A stretch of DNA of 64,000 nucleotides from JBNGOQ01 sp050589645 (lineage in GTDB: Bacteria > Bacteroidota > Bacteroidia > Flavobacteriales > Flavobacteriaceae): positions 62,001-126,000 of the forward strand of contig NZ_JBNGOQ010000001.1 in assembly GCF_050589645.1 (NCBI RefSeq), read 5' to 3'. Made by a program: the position numbers and the translations under genes. Within the stretch, counting starts at the first letter, position 1, and each line of letters opens with the position of its first letter. Below are positions 34,590-42,240 of this stretch, piece by piece. The notes beneath the pieces are model-generated. The model was not told the DNA's origin. It was given only the letters and a program-made list of their open reading frames with translations, and ran no database searches.

Positions 34590-35357
34590 ATGCTTTCCCT
34601 TTTGAAAAAAACTGGCTATACCCTCTACCGTATTTGGTTTTATATTTTGGTTACCCTTCCCATCGCACTTTTTTTTCCATTCCTCTTGTTGTCTACCCTT
34701 TCCGAAAGGACCTATCCCCAGTTTTTTTGGCTGGCCCGCAACCTATGGGCAGCACCTATTCTTTATGGCATGGGGTGTTTCCCAAGGATTATCCGGGAAC
34801 AGAAGATGGTTCGGGGAAAGAGTTATATGTTGGTGGCCAACCACACCAGTATGCTCGATATTATGCTCATGCTCAGAACAAGTAAAAACCCCTTTGTCTT
34901 TGTGGGAAAGAAGGAATTGGTGAAGATTCCCATTTTTGGGTTTTTTTATAAACGGGTCTGCATCATGGTAGATCGTGAGGACAGCAGGAGTAGAACAGGG
35001 GTCTATATGCGGGCGCAAAGAAGGTTGGGCCAAGGCCTGAGCATTTGTATTTTTCCCGAAGGCGGGGTCCCCGAGGAACATGTGCTGTTGGACGAATTTA
35101 AGGACGGCGCCTTTAAGATGACCATAGCCCATGGCATTCCCGTTGTTCCCATTACCTTCTATGACAACAAAAAGCGATTTTCGTTCACCTTTTTTAGCGG
35201 GGGTCCGGGTAGGACCAGGGTAAGGGTACATACTTTTTTCAAAACGGATCAACTGAAAGAGGAGGATAAATCCATACTGCGGGAACAGGTGAGAAATGTG
35301 ATTCTACAGGAACTAAAGGCCGATATGGGCCACAAAGAACCAGAAAAAACGCCCTGA
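34590..35357 (+). CDS. plsC: 1-acyl-sn-glycerol-3-phosphate acyltransferase
   Basis: A 255-residue PlsC-family enzyme. A membrane helix (about 10-33) precedes the acyltransferase domain with the catalytic NHTSMLD (HX4D) and the glycerophosphate-binding FPEGGVPEE; GIPVVPITFYDNKKRF follows. It adds the second acyl chain to lysophosphatidic acid at the inner membrane. Its last codons overlap the A-run and stem of a terminator that works on the opposite strand. Confidence 0.93.
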   Translation: MLSLLKKTGYTLYRIWFYILVTLPIALFFPFLLLSTLSERTYPQFFWLARNLWAAPILYGMGCFPRIIREQKMVRGKSYMLVANHTSMLDIMLMLRTSKNPFVFVGKKELVKIPIFGFFYKRVCIMVDREDSRSRTGVYMRAQRRLGQGLSICIFPEGGVPEEHVLLDEFKDGAFKMTIAHGIPVVPITFYDNKKRFSFTFFSGGPGRTRVRVHTFFKTDQLKEEDKSILREQVRNVILQELKADMGHKEPEKTP

Positions 35358-35374
35358 CGGTATCGCCAGGGCGT
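35344..35374 (-). terminator. Terminator of the lipoprotein-sigma-barrel group
   Basis: Read on the minus strand, the arms 35367-35374 and 35349-35356 (ACGCCCTG and its complement) form an 8-base-pair GC-rich stem, followed by six T (A-run 35344-35349 on the plus strand). It overlaps the 3' end of plsC. Confidence 0.8.
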
Positions 35375-35381
35375 CAAAGGC

Positions 35382-35402
35382 GTTATTGCTTGGGGCAATA
35401 AC
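35382..35402 (-). other. Extra hairpin before the terminator
   Basis: GTTATTGC at 35382-35389 pairs with GCAATAAC at 35395-35402 around a 5-base loop. It lies between the barrel gene stop and the terminator, and could protect the 3' end of that message. Confidence 0.55.
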
Positions 35403-35419
35403 TAACCTAACCAACCTCT

Positions 35420-36946
35420 TTAAAATTTAAAATTGAGCCCGCTGTAGACACCTATGGAAAACGGTCTAAAACTGCCAGCCGTTTCCGAAAAAGTGTTCAG
35501 TTGATATTTAAATACAGGCTCCACATTCAATTGTACCTTAGGGTTAAACTTATAATTTATACCAAAACCTATGTTTGTACTAAAGTTTACACTGTTTAAA
35601 TTATTGGCCTCCCCTACTTCTGTGGAAAGTCCGTTGCCCACCAACGTAATGGAATTGTCCACGAGGAACAGGGAGCTTACACCGCCAACGATGTTTACCC
35701 CAACTTTTTTATCTACCAGGGCATAGTTGAGTTCCAACGGTACTTCCAGGTAACCAAATTCCTGTACCATCCTACCATCTACCGAGGGAACATCCGCAGC
35801 AAACTCAAGGTTGGCCGACGCAAAATCGAGATTACCATCGGCCTTGCTCTGCACCACCAAATTTCTAGAAGCTTGGGCATAATTAATATTATCAATGATG
35901 TCATTGGTAGAGCCATCTATGGATGAGGAGAATAAGATTTCATCGGTATCGTAGCCATAATCCACTCTGTGGACTCCCGTGCGGACGCTCAATTTCTTGC
36001 TGAGCTCGTAAGAAACGGAAAGCCCATAACTGAGATTTAAATTCCCGGATTTGGAATTGGAGGCAAAGCTCGAATGGATCGGAGATCCCTCGCCGAAGGA
36101 ATCGAAAAATACCGGAGCTACATTTGGTCCTACGGACCATTTACCACCCTTGTTTTCTGTTACCAGGGTTTCCTCTTCCTGTTCCGCAATGGCTTCGAAA
36201 ATAGATTTTTTATTTGCTTCTTCCGCCGTATTCTCTTCCTTTTGCCCTTGAGCTTCCGCTATTCCCTCCGTCCTGGAAGGGTTTTTCAAGTTGGATTCAA
36301 CAGGGAGTCCATCCTTGCCCTTTTCCTCCACAGGGGTATTCTCCCCCACGCTGTCCGGGTCGTTCTTGGTCCTTCCTTCCGTCATTGCCACCACATTTTT
36401 ATCCCTGTCAACAGGGACCTGATTCTTGCTTATATCCTTTTGTGTGTCCGTCGCGGCAATTTGGGTCGTTTTGTTCCTTGCCGACCCCTTCACGTTCGCA
36501 ACTTGGGTTTCTTTTTCGTTTGTTCCTTTATCCGTACCTGCCAATTGTGCGTCTTCACCTGTGTCCTGGGGGGATGTATTCAAGGAGGGCGTTTGCTGGT
36601 CTTCCTTGGTACCGCTCTCGGTGTTTTCCGGGGATGTTGCTACTTTTTCATCAGCCGTTTCGGGGACCTCAAAACTGTCCCTAAGTGTACCGTCGTTTTC
36701 CTCGACCTGGGGCGTATCCGTAATAATGGTATCACCTTCCGTATCGCTCAAGGGGTCTGTCAAATAAAATACAATGGCCAATAGCGCAGCCACACCGCCA
36801 AGCCTCCACCAAATGGGGATTACCCTGCGGGTTTTTTTCTTTTGGTCCAGGGAAGTAACAATGGCCTTCCAGACTTTTTCGTCGGGAACTTCACCAAAGT
36901 CCTTCAACTTTGCTAGGAACAAATTGTCAATTTTTTTCTTACTCAT
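35420..36946 (-). CDS. Anti-sigma-like single-TM protein fused to an outer-membrane beta-barrel domain
   Basis: A 508-residue protein with an unusual layout. Residues 1-40 are cytoplasmic and anti-sigma-like (LKDFGEVPDEKVWKAIVTSLDQKKK); one membrane helix follows (about 46-64); then a long polar, low-complexity linker (about 70-250) rich in Thr, Asn, Asp, Glu and Lys; then a PorT-like barrel (about 270-508) with alternating strands and terminal Phe (SIGVYSGLNFKF). It lies directly after an ECF sigma gene, so signal relay from envelope to sigma is a reasonable inference. A terminator follows. Confidence 0.75.
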   Translation of the reverse strand: MSKKKIDNLFLAKLKDFGEVPDEKVWKAIVTSLDQKKKTRRVIPIWWRLGGVAALLAIVFYLTDPLSDTEGDTIITDTPQVEENDGTLRDSFEVPETADEKVATSPENTESGTKEDQQTPSLNTSPQDTGEDAQLAGTDKGTNEKETQVANVKGSARNKTTQIAATDTQKDISKNQVPVDRDKNVVAMTEGRTKNDPDSVGENTPVEEKGKDGLPVESNLKNPSRTEGIAEAQGQKEENTAEEANKKSIFEAIAEQEEETLVTENKGGKWSVGPNVAPVFFDSFGEGSPIHSSFASNSKSGNLNLSYGLSVSYELSKKLSVRTGVHRVDYGYDTDEILFSSSIDGSTNDIIDNINYAQASRNLVVQSKADGNLDFASANLEFAADVPSVDGRMVQEFGYLEVPLELNYALVDKKVGVNIVGGVSSLFLVDNSITLVGNGLSTEVGEANNLNSVNFSTNIGFGINYKFNPKVQLNVEPVFKYQLNTFSETAGSFRPFSIGVYSGLNFKF

Positions 36947-36994
36947 GTTGCAATGAATTATGCAATTTTATATGTTCTTTCCCTCTTCAAGACC

Positions 36995-37561
36995 TTATAC
37001 ATAAGACCCCAAAAAAAAGACCAGCATACCAACGATTACCTTGGTGCGGTCGGTCTCTATTTTTTCTTTTAAAATCATTCTTGCCCGTGCAAGATTGGAT
37101 TTTGAAGTTCCGGAAGATGTGCCCAACAGCCCCGCAATTTCCTTATGTGTATATCCATCCAAAACGTATAGATTAAAGGTAAGCCTGTACTTGTTGGGCA
37201 ATTCCTGTATATATTGCAACAGGGTCGCCAAACTAATATCGGCATAGCCCGAATCTACTTCGGCCTCTTCCTGGATATTTTCCGAGACCACGTTTAAATA
37301 TTCCTCCTTACGGTACTTCTGCAACACGGTATTCACCGTAATCCGTTTGATCCAACCCTCAAAGGAACCTTTGAACTTAAACTGGTCGATTTTGCTGAAA
37401 ATGGTCATAAAGCTATCATGCAGATTATCCTCCGCTTCCGTTTTATTGCGGGAGTACTTAAGGCAGATACCAAACAGAATACGGGAATACTTCCTATAAA
37501 GCTGTTCTTGGGCTGTTCTATTGCCTTTTTTGCAATTGGCTATGAGTTCTTCCAGACTCAA
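36995..37561 (-). CDS. ECF RNA polymerase sigma factor
   Basis: A 188-residue sigma-70-family factor. Region 2 is YRKYSRILFGICLKYSRNKTEAEDNLHDSFMTIFSKI (with FEGWIKRITVN) and region 4 is LPNKYRLTFNLYVLDGYTHKEIAGLLGTSSGTSKSNLARARM. The tail is odd: after region 4 the protein ends in a hydrophobic stretch, VIVGMLVFFLGSYV, that could touch the membrane. The barrel gene starts 48 bases later, so the two probably work as a sigma/anti-sigma pair. Confidence 0.9.
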   Translation of the reverse strand: MSLEELIANCKKGNRTAQEQLYRKYSRILFGICLKYSRNKTEAEDNLHDSFMTIFSKIDQFKFKGSFEGWIKRITVNTVLQKYRKEEYLNVVSENIQEEAEVDSGYADISLATLLQYIQELPNKYRLTFNLYVLDGYTHKEIAGLLGTSSGTSKSNLARARMILKEKIETDRTKVIVGMLVFFLGSYV

Positions 37562-37595
37562 AATACGTGTTGGTTAGATTATCTACTTACTTAAA

Positions 37596-38030
37596 TCAAT
37601 TGATTGGCGTTGCATTGACAGGTACCTCCACTTCTAAATATTGAGATTCCCCATCCGTGTCTTCACCGGTCCAAAACCGAAATAAGTAGGTGTCTGTAAA
37701 CAAAGCGATAAAGTCAAACGAGACCTCCACCTCGGCTGTTTCCTGGGAGCACGCCTCATCGGCCCTAACGGCACCGATTACGACCACATTGCGGACCGTT
37801 GTGTCCGGGTTGCTAATATCAAATCCTTGAAAGCTGGTGCAACCGTTCGGCCTTAAATAGGTGACGCGTATTTGATGGGTGCGATTTAAATCAAAGGATT
37901 CCGGAACCTCCACGCTTACAATCTGCAAGGGAACAAAATTGAAACTTACTCCATCATCAATATCGCATGATGTAAAGAGGAGTGTTGCCAGAGCAATAAA
38001 AAGGATAAAAAAGATCTTCTTTACAGCCAT
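37596..38030 (-). CDS. Hypothetical lipoprotein upstream of the sigma gene
   Basis: A 144-residue lipoprotein (signal FFILFIALATLLFTSC, Cys at about 22). The mature part is beta-rich and has two conserved-looking cysteines (PNGCTSFQGF, ADEACSQETAEV) that may form a disulfide. I do not recognise a family. It lies 34 bases before the sigma gene on the same strand and may be its envelope sensor or target; that is an inference from position. Confidence 0.65.
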   Translation of the reverse strand: MAVKKIFFILFIALATLLFTSCDIDDGVSFNFVPLQIVSVEVPESFDLNRTHQIRVTYLRPNGCTSFQGFDISNPDTTVRNVVVIGAVRADEACSQETAEVEVSFDFIALFTDTYLFRFWTGEDTDGESQYLEVEVPVNATPIN

Positions 38031-38117
38031 CTTTACTTTTTTAGTTTAAAGATGTTGGGCCTTGACAAAGGTTGCGTAGTTAAAAGAGCAAATCCGCCGA
38101 AATACCCGAATTTTGGT

Positions 38118-39125
38118 TTAGGCCTTTACCACCTTGATGGCTTCCTTTATTTTGGTTTCCAATTCTTCGGAGAGCTCGGGGTTATCTTGAAGTAGGCTTT
38201 TTACCGCATCCCGTCCCTGTCCCAGTTTGGTGTCGCCATAACTGAACCAGGAACCACTTTTCTTGATAATTTCATATTCTACCCCCAGGTCAAGAATCTC
38301 TCCGACCTTGGAAATCCCTTCGCCGTACATAATATCAAATTCGGCCGTTCTAAAGGGCGGGGCCACTTTGTTCTTCACCACCTTTACACGGGTCTTGTTG
38401 CCCTGAACGCTTCCGTCGGTATCCTTGATTTGGGTAGACCTTCTGATATCGAGCCGCACCGAGGCGTAAAATTTGAGTGCATTGCCCCCTGTGGTCGTTT
38501 CCGGATTTCCGAACATCACCCCAATTTTTTCACGCAATTGATTGATAAAGACCACCGTGCAATTGGTCTTGCTTATGGTAGAGGTCAGCTTCCGGAGCGC
38601 CTGTGACATGAGGCGTGCATGAAGTCCCATCTTGGAATCGCCCATTTCCCCCTCTATTTCACTTTTTGGGGTCAAGGCGGCGACGGAATCGATAATGACA
38701 ATATCAATGGCACCGGAACGAATTAAATTATCGGCAATCTCCAATGCTTGCTCCCCATGGTCGGGCTGCGAGATGATCAAATTATCGATATCCACACCCA
38801 AGTTTTTCGCGTAAAAGCGATCAAAAGCATGTTCCGCATCAATAAAGGCCGCTATACCACCGTTCTTTTGGGCCTCCGCCATGGCATGCAGGGTAAGTGT
38901 GGTCTTACCCGAAGACTCGGGACCGTAGATTTCTATTACCCTACCCCGAGGATACCCACCAACGCCCAAAGCAACGTCCAGACCAAGGGAACCGGAAGGA
39001 ATTACTTCCACATCTTCAACAACACTATCTCCCATCTTCATAACGGCACCCTTGCCGTATGTCTTATCCAACTTGTCAAGGGTCAGCTTAAGGGCCTTTA
39101 ATTTTGCGTCTTTTTCGGTACTCAT
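38118..39125 (-). CDS. recA: Recombinase RecA
   Basis: A 335-residue RecA. The ATG at 39125 (MSTEKDAKLKALKL) is preferred to the frame's earlier start at 39176. Walker A is GPESSGKTT, and the L2 region NPETTTGGNALKFYASVRLDIRR and the MAW-like motif are complete. It forms filaments on single-stranded DNA for recombination and repair. A palindrome TGCTAAATTAGCA at 39144-39156 lies 19 bases before the start and may be a control site. Confidence 0.97.
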   Translation of the reverse strand: MSTEKDAKLKALKLTLDKLDKTYGKGAVMKMGDSVVEDVEVIPSGSLGLDVALGVGGYPRGRVIEIYGPESSGKTTLTLHAMAEAQKNGGIAAFIDAEHAFDRFYAKNLGVDIDNLIISQPDHGEQALEIADNLIRSGAIDIVIIDSVAALTPKSEIEGEMGDSKMGLHARLMSQALRKLTSTISKTNCTVVFINQLREKIGVMFGNPETTTGGNALKFYASVRLDIRRSTQIKDTDGSVQGNKTRVKVVKNKVAPPFRTAEFDIMYGEGISKVGEILDLGVEYEIIKKSGSWFSYGDTKLGQGRDAVKSLLQDNPELSEELETKIKEAIKVVKA

Positions 39126-39143
39126 TTCATATAATCTTAGGGA

Positions 39144-39176
39144 TGCTAAATTAGCATTTCTTTTTGCATATCCCAA
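39144..39176 (-). promoter_or_regulatory. recA promoter candidate with palindromic operator-like site
   Basis: On the minus strand, TTG (39176-39174), 20 bases and TAATTTAG (39153-39146) form an imperfect Bacteroidetes promoter. The -7 box lies inside the palindrome TGCTAAATTAGCA (39144-39156), so a bound protein would block it. No LexA gene is seen in the window, and the palindrome is not a known SOS box. Confidence 0.4.
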
Positions 39177-39243
39177 CGGGCACGCAACCTTTTTGGAAAA
39201 CCTGTATCTAAGCTATAAAAGTGCTATAGTTCAAAGATATACC

Positions 39244-39366
39244 ATGGCTGTAAAAGGCCCATGGGCAGCGGTGGCCACGACCCTAGGTTTAAATTCTGTG
39301 AAAAAGAAAAAATGGAGTGGTCTTCAAAGAGCCTTGAAAATTTTCAAGGCTCTTTTTAATTTATAG
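39244..39366 (+). ncRNA. Candidate small RNA or 40-residue ORF ending in a terminator
   Basis: A plus-strand terminator at 39328-39358 has no known gene upstream of it. The stretch before it contains an open frame of 40 codons (MAVKGPWAAVATTLG...), rich in lysine and hydrophobic residues, but the terminator stem forms its last third and there is no clear ribosome-binding site or promoter. A non-coding RNA of roughly 110 bases is the alternative reading. Confidence 0.35.
39328..39358 (+). terminator. Strong plus-strand terminator without an annotated gene
   Basis: AGAGCCTTGAAAA at 39328-39340 and TTTTCAAGGCTCT at 39341-39353 form a perfect 26-base palindrome, followed by five T (39354-39358 including the last paired T). 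The GC-rich base of the stem plus the T-run gives a good intrinsic terminator. Confidence 0.8.
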
Positions 39367-39379
39367 ACCGTATTATGAT

Positions 39380-39387
39380 TATTTTTG
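39380..39387 (+). promoter_or_regulatory. -7 box upstream of trhO
   Basis: TATTTTTG fits TAnnTTTG, 40 bases before the trhO start. The expected -33 TTG is missing because that place is taken by the preceding terminator. Confidence 0.4.
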
Positions 39388-39427
39388 CACCCTAAACAAT
39401 TTCTTCAACTTAATCTAGAGGTATAGC

Positions 39428-40459
39428 ATGCAACTGTACAATACATTAAGCGCAAAGGAAAGGGCTGCATTGATCGAAAAAGCGGGAAAGGAACGCCTTA
39501 CGATTTCTTTTTATGCCTATGCGCATATTCACAACACGACCATATTTAGGAACCATTTGTTTATTCACTGGAATGCACTGGACGTCCTGGGCCGCATTTA
39601 TGTGGCCCATGAGGGAGTAAATGCACAACTATCCGTTCCTGCCGAGAATTTTGAGGCCTTCAAAAATCACTTGGACAGTATTCGTTTTTTGGAGAATATC
39701 CGCCTGAACATAGCTATTGAACAGGACAATATGTCTTTTTTAAAGCTTAAGGTAAAAATCCGAAAAAAGATCGTGGCAGATGGCTTGGATGACGACACCT
39801 TCGATGTTACCAACAAAGGGACGCATGTAAATGCCAAGGAATTCAATGCGCTTATTGAGGATGACGATACCCTTTTGGTTGATATGCGCAACCACTACGA
39901 AAGTGAAATAGGACACTTTGAGAATGCCATCACCCCTGATGTGGATACCTTTCGGGATTCACTCGATATCATAGAAAAAGATCTTGCAGACCATAAGGAG
40001 GACAAGAAATTGGTCATGTACTGTACGGGTGGGATCCGATGTGAAAAGGCAAGTGCCTACTATAAGCACAAAGGCTTTAAAAAGGTGTATCAATTGGAAG
40101 GGGGCATTATTGAATATGCACGACAAGTAGAGCAACAGCAACTGGAGAACAAGTTTAGGGGCAAAAATTTTGTTTTTGACCACCGAAGGGGCGAACGTAT
40201 TTCGGAGGATATCATTGCCCACTGCCATCAATGTGGGAAGCCCTGCGATACATATGTAAACTGTGCCAATGAAGCCTGCCATTTGTTGTTCATTCAATGC
40301 GAAGCATGTGCCAGGGCCATGGACAACTGTTGCTCGGACCAGTGCAAACAGGTGCACAACCTGCCTTTTGAAGAGCAAAAGAAATTAAGAAAGGGGAAAG
40401 GCGCAAGCAACAAGATTTTTAAAAAAGGACGTTCCGAGGTCCTGAAATTTAAGAAGTGA
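39428..40459 (+). CDS. trhO: tRNA uridine(34) hydroxylase TrhO (rhodanese family)
   Basis: A 343-residue YceA/TrhO protein: an N-terminal acylphosphatase-like domain (about 1-110, RIYVAHEGVNAQLSVP), a rhodanese domain (about 140-240) with the active-site loop Cys199-Thr-Gly-Gly-Ile-Arg, and a C-terminal cysteine-rich part (CHQCGKPCDTYVNCANEACHLLFIQCEAC) that likely binds zinc. TrhO uses oxygen to make 5-hydroxyuridine at the wobble position of some tRNAs. Length and domains are normal. Confidence 0.92.
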   Translation: MQLYNTLSAKERAALIEKAGKERLTISFYAYAHIHNTTIFRNHLFIHWNALDVLGRIYVAHEGVNAQLSVPAENFEAFKNHLDSIRFLENIRLNIAIEQDNMSFLKLKVKIRKKIVADGLDDDTFDVTNKGTHVNAKEFNALIEDDDTLLVDMRNHYESEIGHFENAITPDVDTFRDSLDIIEKDLADHKEDKKLVMYCTGGIRCEKASAYYKHKGFKKVYQLEGGIIEYARQVEQQQLENKFRGKNFVFDHRRGERISEDIIAHCHQCGKPCDTYVNCANEACHLLFIQCEACARAMDNCCSDQCKQVHNLPFEEQKKLRKGKGASNKIFKKGRSEVLKFKK

Positions 40460-40517
40460 ATCCCAAAAATCCGTTTTTACCACGTCCTTGGCATTTCGCA
40501 TCCGCTACAATTTGTAC

Positions 40518-40525
40518 TATCTTTG
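40518..40525 (+). promoter_or_regulatory. -7 box upstream of ricT
   Basis: TATCTTTG is a full match to TAnnTTTG, 64 bases before the ricT start. No TTG lies at the usual distance upstream. Confidence 0.35.
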
Positions 40526-40589
40526 GGGAAATTAGTATGAACCTATTTTAGCAAAAACAACGGGTTTTTGTTAAATCAAGATATAGATT

Positions 40590-41759
40590 ATGGGTTGTAG
40601 CAGTTGTTCGACCGGTAAAGACGGACAACCGCGTGGATGCAAGAACAATGGTACTTGTGGCACAGATGGTTGTAACAAATTAACGGTTTTTGATTGGCTT
40701 TCCAATATGTCCCTACCTACTGGGGAAAAACCATTTGACTGTGTTGAGGTGCGGTTTAAAAATAGCCGAAAAGATTTTTTCAGGAATCCGGATAACCTAT
40801 CCCTCTCCATAGGGGATATCGTCGCCACCCAGGCAAAATCGGGCCATGACGTAGGCATGGTAACGCTTACCGGAGAGTTGGTAAGGGTGCAGATGAAAAG
40901 GAAAAAGGTGGATGCGAAGGATAGCGACCTTCCCAAGCTATACCGCAAAGCTTCCCAAAGGGATATCGATCAATGGCAAAAATGCAGGAACCGGGAAGAG
41001 GAGATAAAAAAACGCTCCCGGGAAATAGCCATTATTTTGGGACTGCAAATGAAGATTTCCGATGTAGAGTTTCAGGGCGATGGCTCCAAGGCCACCTTCT
41101 ACTACACCGCAGAGGAACGGGTAGACTTTCGCCAGTTGATCAAGGATATGGCAAAAGCCTTCGGCATTCGAATCGAGATGCGCCAAATAGGTTATCGGCA
41201 GGAAGCACAACGCTTGGGGGGAATCGGGTCCTGTGGCAGGGAGCTTTGTTGCTCCACTTGGCTGACCGACTTTAGATCGGTAAGCACCGCGGCTGCACGC
41301 TACCAGCAACTCTCCCTCAATCCCCAGAAACTTGCCGGACAATGCGGCAAACTAAAATGTTGCCTTAATTATGAGTTGGATGTCTATCTCGAGGCCCTAA
41401 AGGATTTTCCAGGACATGATAGCAAGCTCTTTACGGAAAAGGGCCTAGCCTTTTGTCAAAAAACGGATATTTTCAAGGGAACCCTCTGGTACTCCTATAA
41501 GGACGAACCGGCCAATTGGCATGCCCTCACCAAAGCGCAGGTTCACGAAATCCTCGAAAAAAACAAAAAAAAGGAGAAGGTGGCCAGTTTGGAAGAATAC
41601 GCGGCAGACAATATACAGGAGGAAAGATCGGTCTTCGAAAATGTTGTAGGGCAGGATAGCCTTACCCGTTTCGATAGGCCCAAGAACACTAGAAAGCGAA
41701 ACAAAAACAAGAACAAGAAAAGAAGGAACCAAAGAAAAAGACCTGCCAAAAATGCATAA
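40590..41759 (+). CDS. ricT: PSP1-domain protein RicT/YaaT
   Basis: A 389-residue PSP1 protein. The core (about 30-270) has GIGSCGRELCCSTWLTDF and LAGQCGKLKCCLNYELDVY, cysteine pairs that in the Ric complex of Bacillus hold iron-sulfur clusters. The tail is very basic (NTRKRNKNKNKKRRNQRKRP), suggesting RNA binding. In Flavobacteria this gene regularly precedes gldH, as here, where the two overlap by 8 bases; RicT is linked to RNA processing in Bacillus, but its role here is not known. Confidence 0.88.
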   Translation: MGCSSCSTGKDGQPRGCKNNGTCGTDGCNKLTVFDWLSNMSLPTGEKPFDCVEVRFKNSRKDFFRNPDNLSLSIGDIVATQAKSGHDVGMVTLTGELVRVQMKRKKVDAKDSDLPKLYRKASQRDIDQWQKCRNREEEIKKRSREIAIILGLQMKISDVEFQGDGSKATFYYTAEERVDFRQLIKDMAKAFGIRIEMRQIGYRQEAQRLGGIGSCGRELCCSTWLTDFRSVSTAAARYQQLSLNPQKLAGQCGKLKCCLNYELDVYLEALKDFPGHDSKLFTEKGLAFCQKTDIFKGTLWYSYKDEPANWHALTKAQVHEILEKNKKKEKVASLEEYAADNIQEERSVFENVVGQDSLTRFDRPKNTRKRNKNKNKKRRNQRKRPAKNA

Positions 41760-42234
41760 GTTTATCGCTATCAGCATACTTTTCATTTTGCTTCTTTCCT
41801 GCAATGAGCGCACGGTGCATTCCGAGTATCAGGCAACAAAGGGAAACAGCTGGAGCAAGAATGATACGATCAAGTTTTCTTTTTCCGAACTGGATACGGT
41901 AATACCCTATGATATGTTCATCAATATCCGGAACGATAATACCTTTCCCTATAGCAACCTTTTTTTAATAACCGAGCTCACCTATCCGAACGGCGAGAGC
42001 GTAAGGGATACCCTGGAGTATGAAATGGCCATGCCAGACGGGCAGTGGTTGGGGAAAGGATATGGGAGTATCAAGGAGAACAAATTATGGTACCGGGAAA
42101 ACATCGTTTTTCCCGATACCGGCGTATATACTTTACTGCTGTCCCATGCCATGCGAAAAAACGGAAGTGTGGACGGGGTGGTAGATTTGAGCGGCATTGT
42201 CGATGTCGGTTTCGAAATTGAAAAAAGCAAGTAA
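41752..42234 (+). CDS. gldH: Gliding motility lipoprotein GldH
   Basis: A 160-residue lipoprotein (signal FIAISILFILLLSC, Cys17) whose mature domain matches GldH: KNDTIKFSFSELDTV, FINIRNDNTFPYSNLFLITELTYPNGE and a DTGVYTLLLSHAMR strand near the end. GldH is needed for gliding in Flavobacterium and sits at the cell envelope. It overlaps ricT and is followed 6 bases later by the penicillin-binding protein gene, so motility and wall growth are co-expressed. Confidence 0.9.
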   Translation: MHKFIAISILFILLLSCNERTVHSEYQATKGNSWSKNDTIKFSFSELDTVIPYDMFINIRNDNTFPYSNLFLITELTYPNGESVRDTLEYEMAMPDGQWLGKGYGSIKENKLWYRENIVFPDTGVYTLLLSHAMRKNGSVDGVVDLSGIVDVGFEIEKSK

Positions 42235-42240
42235 TAGCGT

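Larger units (their letters stand above)
39126..39427. other. Gap between divergent recA and trhO
   Basis: This 302-base gap holds a recA promoter candidate with a palindrome, a minus-strand TATCTTTG box (39239 to 39232), a possible small plus-strand transcript with a strong terminator (39328-39358), and a -7 box for trhO (39380-39387). Confidence 0.6.

Noticed and set aside
39052..39366. 104-residue plus-strand frame over the start of recA
   Set aside because: Its first part is antisense to recA and its end is formed by a terminator stem; only the short 39244-39366 portion is kept as a candidate.
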